Source: Salvia splendens (Eukaryota > Streptophyta > Magnoliopsida > Lamiales > Lamiaceae). Taken from it: 64,000 bases of DNA. The stretch lies in NCBI RefSeq assembly GCF_004379255.2, contig NC_056050.1:14253514-14317513 (forward strand), given 5' to 3'. The stretch's first letter is position 1; each line of letters begins with the position of its first letter. The notes beneath the pieces are model-generated. The model was given only the letters and a program-made list of their open reading frames with translations, was not told the origin of the DNA and made no database searches. The position numbers and the translations under genes are program-made. This document shows positions 35,190 through 47,701 of the stretch, one piece after another.

Positions 35190-36359
35190 TTAGAGAATGA
35201 TTTGTCATTTAAAAAGGTAATTTTAGTAGTTATATAATTTTACATTTCCATTTACCTCTCCGGTCTCTCCTTGGAGATGCTACAAGTGTATCTAATTTTG
35301 GGAGAAGTCTAATCTAATTTACGTTTTATCTTCATTAAGTCCCTAATTTTGAGAGAACTATCAAGTTATGTTTCCTGGTGATAAAATATTGGGCCAGTTT
35401 CTCAAATTCTTAAGCATGTAGTCAGTGACGGAACTAGAAATTTATACCAGTCGGGGCTGAAATTAAAAAAATATATAATAAAGAATACTTCTCCGGTTCC
35501 CTCATAGTTGAATCATTTACTATTTTGGGAGTTTTCTCATAATTGAGTCATTTTCATATATAATACTAATAATAAACACTTTTTCTCACTCTTACTTTAC
35601 TCTCTTACTTTTTTATCTATTACTACTTAACAGTTAACACACTAAATATCCATTTTTAAACTCTGTGCCGAAAAGTTCCACCTCAATTATGAGGGAACGG
35701 AAGTAGTATTAAATGTTACATGTAATATATGCACAATTTTTACTGGACACTAGATGATAATAGTTTTGGACGAGTCGATATGTACCGCTGAAGAGGTCTC
35801 ATTTTCATTTTTTGTTGAAACTTCTCTTTCACTGTATACAATTAAGATATCATTCATTCGTTTGTCTCTCATTCTACTTTGCAAATCTAAAGTATTAATA
35901 AGTTTCATTGAGAAAAATACTTTTTAAGACAGGAGTTGTTACAATCAAGAGAATCAATGTGTGAATTCAAGTGAATTCGGAATTGAAATACTATTTAAAT
36001 AAGTTCTAGTCGCAGTTGAATTATTCCTTAATTTTTTTGAACGTATTCCTTAATTTTTAAGAAAATATTGATACATAAAAGTTAGCAATAACAATAATTT
36101 GTTATTAGGAAAGTAAGAAAATAATTTTTACAAATTAATTTCATTAGTATATTTTTTAACTAGCTTTTTTACAACATTAATTTGCCATACTATCAAGTGG
36201 GTCCAAATACCAATTAACTTCATTATTATATTTTGTTTATAATGTTATTAAACAACCCTAGTCTACAAACACCCAATAATAAAATAAAAGCCCAAATAGT
36301 CTTCTTCTCCCTATTCTTAATCTCTAGTTTCAGAGATCGGCGTCGCTTTGAATTGCAGG
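35190..36359. other. AT-rich intergenic DNA
   Basis: Contains the MITE at 35488-35703. The last about 70 bases (TCTTCTTCTCCC..., ending AATTGCAGG) look like a 5' UTR/first exon of a gene cut by the LTR at 36360, but this cannot be shown. Confidence 0.4.
35488..35703. mobile_element. Stowaway-like MITE
   Basis: Left CTTCTCCGGTTCCCTCATAG and inverted right TTATGAGGGAACGGAAG with TA outside both edges. About 216 bp. Confidence 0.75.
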
Positions 36360-39300
36360 TGTGACACCCCGAAATTTCGTTCCTTTCTTTCGAGATAAAT
36401 CAAATTTATTAGCTTAATTAATTTTTGTTTAGAAGGCGTATGGACGTAGAATTTCCGTTGTAATTTACGACTTTGGAATAAATTAAGTATTGTTGTTGTG
36501 AGAAACAAAGTGCAAAAAAATTATTTATAATAGTAGAGGAGATACTTTTATTAGAGAAATGTGGTTATACTTTGAAGAATAAAAATAAAAGAATAATGGA
36601 GATACAAATAGTACATGCTTACATGTGTGAAAGAGACAACACCCACTCCAAGACCATTTATCTTTTACAAACAAGAAAGAATGGAGCTTTACAATGGCTC
36701 ACAACAAAAAGTGGAAAAGACCTCTACATGTAGTAAATTACAAAAGAAGTGAGTAGACAAATCCTCCACCCTTCTTTTCCTCTTTTCCCTCGATTTGTCA
36801 CAACTACTAGACTCCAAAAATTTAACAACCTCGGACACCAAGAAGCCCCTGCACATGACATGGAAATAAGGTTAGAAAGAGGACACATAAGTAAAAGGGG
36901 AATGAGAAGCAAGCCCAAATAAGAGGGCTAAGGTAATAGGCGAAATATAGCAGCCAAAGGGGTGTAATTTAGAGCTGCAAGATCAACCACATTCTGTCCC
37001 ATTTCAACTTTCATCATCTGAGAATCAAAACCAAACTGCCACGAGTAGGAAGGCTCAACCACAAGCCCAAAATAGAAGAGTAGAGTTCCATTTTATCGAG
37101 GCTCAAGGAACCAGCCAAGAGAGGGAATCTATTTCCCCAGAATTTCACCAAAAAGGAAACAACAATTGGATTAACACATAGTAGAGATAAGCTGGCAGCC
37201 CCAAAATAGGAGGCTTTGCCCCCAAGTTTTCAGACACAAGAGGTCAAGGTTGATGCCTATATAAGCGGCCTCCCCACCCCTTTTTCCTCCACAACTTTGC
37301 CACCCCAAAATCTCACAAACATAAAAATTTCAGTGAGGAGAGGCAGTGGCAGCCAAGAAACCAATGATTCACCAAGTGAGGTAATCCCCTCAACACCCCT
37401 CCATCGCATCTTATAGAACAGCCACATGAACAAGAACTTAGAATCATAGGAATGACATCGACAACCAAAGGCATGATCTTTAGAACAAATAGATAGCACG
37501 AAAACATAGAGTTAAGTGCCACGGCTACTACCAATGTTTCACAATAGGAAGCTTCTACCATAAACCCCAAAGAGCAAGATACAATAATCAAGTGATCACA
37601 AGATCAAGTTCGATCACAACTATAGTCAATGTTCTTAAATCACCAAGTTGCTGATTAACTCAAATAAATTGAGTAGAAGGGGGATAGGGGAAAGGACTTA
37701 GCTTCAGGCCGAGAGAAAGTCGACGGAGGCGGCACAGGCAGTGGCTCTGCTCGCCGAAGCTGGTGGCGTGGGTGCGACAGCGGACCTCGGAGCTTCCACG
37801 CGCGAGCCGGAGAGAGTACGCGCAGCGCTAGGAGCTCCCCGACACTTGTTCGGCGGCGGCGTTGCGATCTTCGGAGGAAGAGTCTCGGCGGAGAAAAATA
37901 GAGAAGGAGATGGAGAGAGAGAGGCGACGCCTTCTCTGTCGGCGACTTCGTCGGGCGAGAGGACTCGACGGAGAGAGGGGCGGAGGTGCTGCTGATAAGA
38001 TTTCCCCGATTTTCAGAATTGGGATTTAAGAGTTAAATTGGTGAAATGGAGGAAGGGAGAGAGAGATAGCCGGCGAGCTCCGACGACACGAGAGGTGTCG
38101 GTGTCGCCGGAGGAGGCGTGAGAGTGAGGGAGAGTAGGCGATGCTCGCTTCTTCAATTAGGGATTGGAATTAGAGAAGGAAGTGAAATGGGGGAAAGTCA
38201 CGTATGGGGGAAGGAGTATATTGGGTCCTTATTCATTTTATTTGGGCCACACTAAATAATGAAGAAATTGGGCCAAAAAAATTATTTTAGTTTGGGGCCA
38301 TTTTAATTTGTTGGACCTTAGTATTTTAAAAATGGACTCAAATGAGTTATTAAGGAAAAAGTGGGCCGATTACTTTGTGGACTACACTAATCATATGTTG
38401 GAATGTGGGCCAAGAAATTAATTAGTATGGGCCAAGGTTTTAATCGTTGGGCCGAGATTTATTTTGTAGAGCTTGGAATTGAATATGTTGGAATTAATTT
38501 AAGAATCGAGTTGGAGCTTGATTAATTAATTTCCGGATAAAGTATTAAATTTCCGAAGATGGAAAATGTTGAAGTTGGGGACTCGAAAGCCGACCGGCGT
38601 CGCCCCGCGATGCCATGGGCGGCCTTAAGAAAAATATGAAGAAAATGATTTAAGAAAGGGATTTTCCAAGAATCCATATTTTATTAAATAAGTGTCCAAA
38701 TATTTATTTTAGAGAAAATAGAATTTCTCCAAAGTTAGTAAAGTGAGTAAATAAACTCTGCAGAGTAGTGAAGCCGAGATAGGATTAAGAAAATCCTATA
38801 AGACGAGACTAGGATATAGGTGTTATCCAATAGGATGCATGCATTCTTTTCTCAAGAGAAATAGTTCAAGTACTAATTAGCGTGCTACGCTATTTATTTT
38901 CAAAGGATAAATTGCTCAAGGGCAAGTGAGGCCAAAGCGAGTAATTTAGTTGAGAAATAAGCATATCAGGTGGGGTTTCTTTTAATATCCAGCACATTAG
39001 TGTGGATATAAATCAAATACTTGGCGAAATTATGAAGTATCATCTTTTCTAAAAAATGAAGCTGTGATTATTTTCAAGTTGTTGTCATACCATAAAATGT
39101 TTGTTTTTGATGCCTATCTGTTGAGGCTATATGCCGGGGTTTTGGCGACGCCAAAGCTATGTAACGAATTCGGTTCCCAATACGACCGCAAATCCTATTC
39201 GGAATATTGTGCACAAGGGTCGTGAGCCATCTTGCCCGGCTATGGTGTCCGTGAAGGTGGCCACCTTCTCAGTACACAACTTACAGATATGGTATGAGTA

Positions 39301-39865
39301 TTGAGGAACTTAGACTGATCGAACTTAGACTGATCAGTCGGACTTTTAAGATCACAAAAGAATATAGTAAGCCCAGATTTTTTAAGAAAAACCCCCGTGT
39401 GTTACTGTTGATAGATGACAACTATATAATGTATGTTTTGCTTTTAGGCACGTGTCCACTGAGTACTCCTGTACTCAACCCTGCTTGTATTTTTAAATGT
39501 GCAGGTTGGACGTCAAGAGGAAAGAGTATTGATCGGAGTCGATGTTATTAATTAATCAAGTGGATCTTTCGACGATTCGTGTCTTCATACACGAAGTCGT
39601 TTAGTAAGGACTTATTCCGCTGTACTTTTGTTAAGTGAGAATTTCAAAGTCTCACCATCGAACTCTGATTTAGTTGATGAGATGATTATTCTACTTCTAA
39701 GACCATGTAATTGAATACTTGACTTCTATTTTATGGTATCAATCGATTTGGCCTTTTCGGCAAGTTCCTTGAGTTCTACCCCTTTTCTTTCCCCATTTCT
39801 TTAATCCATCTTATTAGTCGCGGATTATCCGCTTTCGCTATCCTTAGCAAAATGCGGTTGTGACA
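36360..39865 (+). mobile_element. Probable 3.5-kb solo LTR of a chromovirus-type Gypsy
   Basis: It starts TGTGACACCCCGAAATTTCG and ends ATGCGGTTGTGACA, TG...CA termini with an inverted TGTGACA / TTGTGACA echo. GCAGG before and GCGGG after would be a 5-bp target duplication with one change. No primer site, gag or pol lies inside. The GC-rich patch at 37690-38110 with an 84-codon frame is probably LTR leader sequence, not a gene. The orientation and clade are inferred from the TGTGACACCCC start. Confidence 0.6.
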
Positions 39866-40150
39866 GCGGGACTCCTCAAGCTATCTAGGGCGGAGACCTG
39901 GCGAAGGACGATCGTGGCAGAGGGATTCTGGGTCCGGTGCTGGGCGGAGGCTTGGCTCTATGTGGTTCCGTCGTTGTATGTAGTTTAGGGCAATTGCCAA
40001 ATAAATTATGAAGCATAGTCAAATTTTAGTTCGTTCAATACTTTTTTCAAAAAATCATCAAGTATTAATATTTCGCAAATTATTCCATACGTTGTTTTTT
40101 CGATGAAATCTGCGATTTTGTGCAACCATATTTATCTCCATGGGCAAAAC
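39866..40150. other. Sequence between the solo LTR and the Copia nest
   Basis: Starts GC-rich (GCGGAGACCTGGCGAAGG...) and becomes AT-rich. It could be the interrupted partner of the exon-like sequence before 36360. No frame is convincing. Confidence 0.3.
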
Positions 40151-41833
40151 TGTTAGGGTTTTGTATACTAGAAATCACCTTTCGAGTGATTGGATACTGT
40201 AAAACTGTATATATTCTTTTCCAATGAATGCAACAGATTAATTTTCTCATAATATTGTTATGTTTTATATTTAATGAATGTTTATAGCATATTTAAATGT
40301 ATAAGCGAACGTAACAAAGTTTAAGTCTTTGTTTGAGTAGACCGGTTGTGGGCGCCGTCCACTTTAAGGTAACACGGTCAGTTCTGAACGAAAAATAAAA
40401 AAAATAAGAATTTCACAACCTAGACATGCCTTGACTACCGATCGTGAAAGGTTGCAATGTCAGTCCGATTATTTCTAAGCCTTATTGAAATAAGATGACG
40501 TTGGTGTGGTATAGCACTGAATTGGATCTAAACGGCAAGACGAGTCTTTATGCTATATACTGAAAGACGAGGTATCAGAGCCAGTCTTTGGCTCTGATTA
40601 TTTGAATACGAAGCATGTTCTTGTTGTTTCTTTTTGTTTATATTTTATGCATGTTGAACTCAAGAACTATCGAATCAAACAACTTGAATTATTCGATCGC
40701 ACGAGACATGCGATCCGTCGGCGCTTGCGCCAAGACGGACCGCACCACGCGCAATCGAGAAAGGGTCATCGATTGAGTAGGAGCCCGAGGCTCACGATCA
40801 CGGGGCGACGTGCAGACAAGCGTGGGCTTGTGTGCGACGTCGGCCGAAACCGCACGCCCCAGATGGAACCCTCATCGAGGTCGACACGGTGGCTGGCGCG
40901 GTGCGGCGGTTAAACCGAGAATCCGTCGAGACACCGAGACACCAATAGCTCCAACCCTAGGCGGAAGGTCTGAGACATAGCTCCAAGCTACTGGCCGAGA
41001 CGTGCACGCCTAGCAGCGTGACGTGTGCCGGAGCAGTAGGAGCGGCGAGTCTCGGATGGTCGAGACGGGCGATCGCCGCTGGCCGAGAGGGGTCGCGCCA
41101 CCGCGCGATCTCCTGGCCGAGATGCTGGCGCCAACCGAGGAGCCAGGTGGCCGAGAGCAGGCGCGCCACCGCGTGTCCTGCTGGCTGAGTACTCGCGACG
41201 CCGACGAGCCAGGCGGCCGAGACCCTGGCGCGCGACACGCGCGCTGCTGGCCGAGACGCCGTGCGCGTCGTGATCCGATGACGAACTCATCGGATCTTCG
41301 TCGTTCATCGTTCGTGCGAATCTCGTGCGATGAGATAACGATGAAAGATTATTTTAATGATTATTTAATTAAAAAATATTATTAAAATATTATTATTTAA
41401 TGGAAATAAAATATTTTGGGAATATTTCCCTAGATTTTAGGAATATTTATATTATTATCTATATCTATGGAAATAAATAATATTATTTTGATCCGTAGAT
41501 GATATGGACAAGAATAATTTAATAATTTCCTAATATTTATATATCTTGAATCCTAATAAGGATAGATATGTAAAAATACATTAAATAATAAAAATTTCTC
41601 TTCTTAATCTTGAACATGGAAATAATTTGAATTTAATTTTTCATGTCTTATTAAGAATTAAATAACTTGTTTATTTTAGATATATTTTATAGTAGACATG
41701 GATAAGAATTAAATTCTAGAATAATGGTTTCCTAAAGGAAGATACTAAAGTAAATGAAAGATTTAATTATCCAGCAAATTAATTACTAACATAATTTAAT
41801 TTAGCCTTAATCTGCCTCAAGGCTAAGGATAAT
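40151..41833 (+). mobile_element. Copia element copy A, 5' part only
   Basis: It starts TGTTAGGGTTTTGTATAC like both LTRs of copy B. The 5' LTR is intact for about 420 bp, then jumps near 40573 straight to the primer site (GGTATCAGAGCCAG). The leader then follows copy B up to CTCAAGGCTAAGGATAATT, where the Athila LTR begins at 41834. The rest of the element should lie beyond the window, on the far side of the Athila insertion. Left flank AAAAC. Confidence 0.85.
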
Positions 41834-43294
41834 TGAAAGAGCAGGTTTGTGTCAGGTGTCGTGTCGAGCACAGGATGTATCCTACTGATCAGGATGGAAC
41901 CCCAGCTATGCCTGAACTTGGTATCAATAATTCCTCAACCCACTTCCACTGACTAGTATAGTGGACGTAAGGGTCGAATCCCACAGAGATGAATGCGCTT
42001 TGGGAATTGTGGTGAAATTCTGGAAAGGTTTGGTTAGCTACCACGCTTTGGGTTGAGACTTTATCTAGGCTGGAATTTAAGATGTTACTCTACTGACTAG
42101 GAGGCGGGGAGAAAGATGATTGACATGTAGCTGTGTACGTGGAAAGTGGGGAGCATAGGTTTCAGGAAATATATGGAAAGTACGAGTTTACTATAAAAGG
42201 CTAAACGGAATATCAGAGGAAAAGAGGTAGTTAGGTGACTAGGCCTACAGATCTGAAAAGTGACAGCTGAAAAGTAAAGGACAAAAGTAAAAAGTGGTTA
42301 AAAAGCAAAAGTGGTCCAAAAGTTGGATGGAGATGTTGTCTTCATAGAAACACAGATTAACAACTTCATGAACACAGATCTACAATTAAAACCTCAAATC
42401 AAAAGATCAAATACCGAAACTGCAACTAAACTTAATGGGTGACATGCAAGGTGGCAGAAACTACGTAAACTAGGCTTTCACATTTAACCATTTCAGATCT
42501 AAAATCTACCAGTAAACTGAACTCAAGAACTCAGATCTATCAATTCGGAAATGGAAACATGCTCGCAACAACTAGAAATTACCGTAACTACTCGAATTAA
42601 GCTATCTAGGCAGAAAAGAACAAGATCAAACAAGAACCGAAGCACAAAAACAACTTCATATCAAAGAAAGGTTTGGATCACAACTAAGACTGCAAAGTAA
42701 GCAAATATTGAAAGTGCAACAAATCAAACGTAAGAAAATAAAGTGCGATTAACTAAGAAAGCAAATAAAGATTGTTTGCCACTCTGGGCGATGAAACTGT
42801 TAACACTACGAAACACGCTGACTGGAACGAAGAGATATGTAACTCCGGCGAACTGATGAGCTTCAGGTGACCATGACTGTCGGCGAGGAACGAGAATATG
42901 AAGGATAATGCTGAAGGATTGATCTACCGAAGAGAGATTGCTAACTAAGTGTAGGAGTGGATGAACTGATTCATGATTTTTCTCTCTCCAAGTGGCTTCT
43001 TTTTATAGGGAGGCCTCCCTTGATTTTTAGGGTAGACTTCAAACATGAAATGACTCTTTTGCCCCCTTGCTTGCGGCTGATCTTCCCAGCCATCCTTCTT
43101 CTCCAGCTCGAGCCTTTTTGGCATGCATACTGGTCAGGATAGCAACATCCTGACGCCCTTCTCACCTGAATTCTCCTAACATTCCCATACTGGCTAGAAC
43201 ACTTCCCTGCACACTTTAGCAACTGTTTTGCAGATATATTCCTATTATGCACATTATACTGACCAGTAACCAAGGCCTAGAATACGACTTATCA
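41834..43294 (-). mobile_element. 3' LTR of the Athila-like Gypsy element
   Basis: Plus-strand edges TGAAAGAGCAGG and CGACTTATCA (1461 bp). It matches 63002-64000 almost base for base over the part visible there, and is more distantly related to the solo LTR at 13497-14925. The minus-strand bases just before it (CAGTGTGAGCAGTT) occupy the polypurine-tract position. Left flank ATAAT at 41829-41833 is the predicted target duplication. Confidence 0.9.
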
Positions 43295-45111
43295 AACTGC
43301 TCACACTGACCACATGCTTGTCCTCAAGCGTGAAGAACAACAAAACAAGTAAGTCGAATTCTAGCTTGGTTACCCCCCTGACCGACTCTATCCTAACCTA
43401 GACCCTAAACTATGGCGCAAAGAAAAACACATCAGCACGGACACATACACATAAACAGAACTAAAGACACTTAAACACATTAACACAACTCAATTGGGCT
43501 ATATATTCAACCATCTCTCCCCTTGGGATCAGGTGCAATCCGGCCTTAGACAGCCTTGAATTTCCGCCGCCCCCCCTTTCCTTCCCAGTCAGTACATCCA
43601 CTTGTCAAGATCACCCACACTCTCGGCTTAACACTGGATTCTCTCAGTCGCTCACTCCTCACTGGGATGTTAGGACTGTATTCTCTCATAGCGCTGAACC
43701 ATAGATGCTTCGGACTTAGATCTCACGTGCGGCTATTGAAGGTCTTTTAGGCTTGTAACGGGGCTATTGGGTTATAGTGTTTGGGGTGGTTGTTCCTAAG
43801 GCTCTAAGGTTCAAAAACCATTACTTTATTCTGATGCGGGGAACTGTGTGCGCTCAGGCTTTCGGCTGCCACTTCTGCTTGGCTGGTCTTTTTCCGAAGT
43901 TGCTTCCCAACTGGTCAGTAGCGTCTTGTGGCTTCGCCACCCTTATTCCTTCTCATTCTTTTGTGGTCAAGTATTTTCGACCATTTTCTTCGCATTTTCT
44001 CATTTTCTTCTGTGGCTTCGCCACCCTTATTTCTTCTTATCTTTTTGGGGCCTGGAATCTCTTCCTAGTCATTTTCTCCTTGCCTCTCTATTTCTTCCAG
44101 TTGGTTTTCTTCTTGTATGTCCTGCTGGCCAGTTGTCTTCTTGCCTTATGCCTCGCACACACAATTCCAGGGGCTAGGGGTTATATCTGGGTATATATGG
44201 CTAGAAAGTGTGGTTCTAAGGGTTGGAAATTTTTTTTAGGGGGGGTTCCTACTGCCTTCAGTGTTGCTACACGCGGTCACTTTACCCTAGGCACCTTGTG
44301 GCAGCCACTCTTTTCTTTTCTGAATTAGTGGAAAGTGGTTCCACTTTAGGCTTTTAACTCACATTTTAAGAGGGCTTTTGTGTTTGGGCTCTAAGTGTGG
44401 GCTTTTCTCTCATACTCGCATCATCTATACTGACTAGGAGATACTAAGGGGGGGTGGTTTCCATTTTCCAGCATGTCCTATCTCCCTCAATTCCCCTCAC
44501 CGTCAGTTCGAGACAGTTGAGTTTTAAGCCCAATCAAATAAAAAACTAGACCTAGACACTACACAAACACTTAAACACAGATAACACATATGTACACATG
44601 TCATACTGGCCAGTGCATTTCCCCCTCCCACTTCACACTTGTCTGCCCTCAGAAGAGGCTATGAAGTGGAAAAAAGATAATGGCCAGTATGGCTGACACA
44701 CAGACATACCAAAACACAATAAGACATACTTATACTAAAAACTTCTCACACTTAGACTATATAATAGGCTATATAATAGGCTAAGTGAGAGAGTTTAAAA
44801 TCTAAACAGAAACCATCAAACCTAAACATATATATACAACAAACTCCTCACACTTAGACTATATAATATGCTAAGTGTGAGTTGACATGCATACGAAAAA
44901 GAAAACAGAAAACACAAACACATGCGCCAAAAATAGCAAACCCTTTACTTCTCACATTTAGACTATTGTATAGGCTAAGTGTTATGAAAGGGGTTTGCTC
45001 ACATACTACACAGATTATACTACCTGAAAAAAAACAGCAAAACACAATTAAAATACGAAAAACTAAAAACTGAAAATAAAAAGAAAACTAACTGGTCAGG
45101 TGGGGTGGTGG
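43295..45111 (-). other. Non-coding 3' region of the Athila-like element
   Basis: About 1.8 kb between the env-position ORF and the 3' LTR. It has no conserved frame. A 183-codon plus-strand frame at 43777-44328 is on the wrong strand and hydrophobic, and is probably chance. Two copies of a GTGGCTTCGCCAC hairpin (43928-43940, 44012-44024) and three longer related hairpins (44745-44984) stand out. Confidence 0.6.
44745..44984. repeat. Three related hairpins in the Athila 3' region
   Basis: At 44745-44791, 44847-44881 and 44951-44984 a CTCACACTTAGACTATATAA arm is followed by a near-complementary GGCTAAGTGTGAG-type arm. Copy 2 is almost a perfect palindrome; copy 1 has its centre (CTATATAATAGG) duplicated; copy 3 is diverged. 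Confidence 0.8.
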
Positions 45112-47696
45112 TCACTTGTTCCTCTTGCTCCTTCGCGGGGCAGGTTGTGGTCCAGGTGGTTCTTCCGGTTGTTCCTCCTCATTCTCGGACTGCTTGTTCC
45201 CAGATTCTGCCGACTCTTCGGCATCTCCTTCCTCTTGTTCCGCTTCTTCTTTCTGCTCTGCTTCTTCCGTCTCGGGTACTACCTCCTCTGATACTCGTGG
45301 TTCATTAGTTCGGCCTCCGTGGCCACTCGGTGCAGATTCACGGACCAACTTCCCGATTCCCAACTCTTTCAAGATTCCTTCCATCACAGTTGCCAAACGG
45401 CTTAACTCCGCTCTTGCTTTTCGATTCTCTTCCGCCAACTCTTCCACTGCCTTCTCTAGCCTTTCCTATCTTTGCTCCTGGTCTTGTGTTCCCGGATGTG
45501 CTGCAGATCTCCCAGTCGGTATAACTTCTTCTCCCATTGCATAGAAACGTGGTACGCCCTGCCTCATGTAAACGGTGTTTGTTTCTGACGAACACTCCCA
45601 AGATATGGCAGAGAGTGAGGTTTCTCGCTGGGTGGGTGGCAATTAGATGGCATTGGTATGCTGTCCAGAATCCTAGATGTAATTTCCTTCCGTGCTTCGC
45701 GCACCACAGATGGTATAACTCTGTCATTGATGTTCTTACCGCGGAGTTCGACTGCCTCAACAAATTGAAGTCCAAGTGAAGCTGGACTAGGAGTAGGATT
45801 GGGTTATTGAAATGGATTGAGCGAGAGAGAGTGGATGCAAATTCTCCAGAGGCTGGTTGAGTTAACTCCTCCCATGCCTCTTGGGGCTCAAATTCCACAT
45901 GTCTGCGGGGAATTCCCCGCTCCCTACTTCTCCACTCAGACCCTATGGCCTCCTCCAAACTGCACATTCCCAGACGCACGGTCCACTCAATCAGATTCAT
46001 CCGTATCTCTCCGCCAAACAGCCTAAAACTGATACATTCCTCATCTAGATCAGTGGTGACCTTAAACCTAAAGGTCGTGAAAAACTCCTTCGCTAATCTA
46101 ACCGGGACACTCGGATCTCCATTCTCTAACAACCATTCGAATCCTAACGGATGCAAATAAGAGAGAAACTGCTCGCGGTTACGCAACTCATCTAAAGAAG
46201 GAATATGAAGTACCTTTCCGCTCTTCACTTGCTTACTCCCTTCATCCTTGCTATCGAAAACTTTTTGTAGCTCCTTCGAGTCAAAAAGCTTCATCTCCTC
46301 CACCAGATCATCAGTAAGGTCCACTGTCCAGCGCCGGTACCTCAGTCTCTCTACCGGGGGATGTACTAGCTCCCGATGATCGTGCGGAAGCTGTTGCTCA
46401 CTGTACTCCTCGTCCTCCAGGGAGATATCACTGTCGGAGTCCGAATCTTCACTGGCAGCGTAGTCGCTGTCGTCTGTCTCTTGACGGTGCGGTGGGGTTC
46501 TCTGAGCTGGATCTGTGATAACGATGCCTATGTTCACTGTGCGTGGCTTCTTGTTGCTGGACTTCTTCTTCATAGGGGCCTTCCCCTTTCGTTTCCTTTC
46601 TACTTGATATCTGGCTTCCTCTCTGTCATCCTCGTCTTTCTCTTCTTCGGGTTCCTTCTCAGCTTGTGTTGAAAATTGATCCTGGGCAGTAGGACTGGTC
46701 TCCTTGTGGCCTACTGACCTGGATGCGAGGTCCAGACCCTCAGCCATCCTGTCAGCCTCTTCACCTTGGCCACTCAGTGTTGGAGAGACCGCTTCGTTTT
46801 CCCTTGCAGTATCCTCTAAGTCAGTAGTAGGCAAAAACTCCTCTCAGGTTTTGTGGGAGTAGCCCTTTCCTCATCACTCAAGATCTCCATCGGATCTGCC
46901 TCCGTGTTCGGCTTCGCCTTACTAGCTGCCCACTTTCCTAAGCATCGTTGAGATACCCTTTGCGGCTTTGGCTGTTTTGCCCTAGGGTCGCCCATCAACA
47001 CCAACTTCCTCTTGACTACCTTCGGTTTAGTCACCAGAGGTGCTACTGGTTTTGGTATCTCCGCTCTTGCTTCTGTTTCTTCTGCTTCCACATGCACATC
47101 ACTCTTCCCCGCCTCTGTCTGGGGGTTCACTGACTCTGGCTCTTTCTCTCATGCTCTTCCTTCTTCAGCTTCTCCTACTGCCCTAGATGTGAGGTTCAGA
47201 TCCTCAACCATCGTGGCAGTATCATCTTCCCTCTGGTTTACTCCATCCAAAATCGCCTGGAATTCGTCATCCGTCATTAGGCCTTGTTTCTTGGCCGTCT
47301 CATTTAAATCTATCTCTTCCCTCGCCGTCCATTGAGAAACAGTCCCCGCCGCCGGTGTTTTCTCTAGTTCATCGTCTCCCTGTAGGCTCCCCTGTTCCCT
47401 GCTCTTCCTTGCTTCACGTTCATCTGAGTCGGAATCGTAATGGTCGGATATGGGGTCTACCTCCATCGAATCACTTTGTTGTGGAGTTTGGGAGGGTTCC
47501 GAAGATTCTGGCGGTACCGGTACGGTTACCGATGGAGATTTTCTTTCTGGTGGAATTTCGGCGAAAATCGGAATGGAAACAGTTGGTTGTACCGTGGATT
47601 GCACATTCGGTTCAGATGGGGCTCCACTGGTCGCGTCCCCTGCTCCCCCTATTTGACTGAAACCGGCCAACGCCGCTGTCCAGTCCCGATTAGGGT
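45112..47696 (-). pseudogene. Env-position ORF of the Athila-like element, main part
   Basis: Lies after pol and before the 3' LTR on the element's strand, where Athila elements carry an env-like or ORF1-type protein of unproven role. The frame enters from the Copia junction and runs to a TGA at 47149-47151. It resumes in the same frame, shifts near 46830 into a frame open to about 45560, then shifts again and ends at TAG 45112-45114 after a basic RRSKRNK tail. The N-terminal half is acidic and low-complexity. The middle part (FDSKELQKVF, LHPLGFEWLLENG, FRLFGGEIRMNLIEWTVRLG, HLWCAKHGRKLHLGFWTA) resembles the Athila ORF-1 / putative plant transposon protein domain. No clear membrane anchor was seen. 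The N-terminus is on the other side of the Copia insertion (56448-56620). Confidence 0.72.
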
Positions 47697-47701
47697 CTTG
47701 T

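Noticed and set aside
37741..37995. 84-codon GC-rich plus-strand frame
   Set aside because: Lies inside the probable solo LTR, has no recognisable domain, and is best explained by high GC content.
40602..40913. 103-codon frame in Copia copy A leader
   Set aside because: Not conserved in copy B. Same GC-composition effect.
43777..44328. 183-codon hydrophobic plus-strand frame
   Set aside because: Opposite to the Athila element's coding strand, in its non-coding 3' region. Rich in Phe, Leu and Ser from pyrimidine-rich sequence. No family match.
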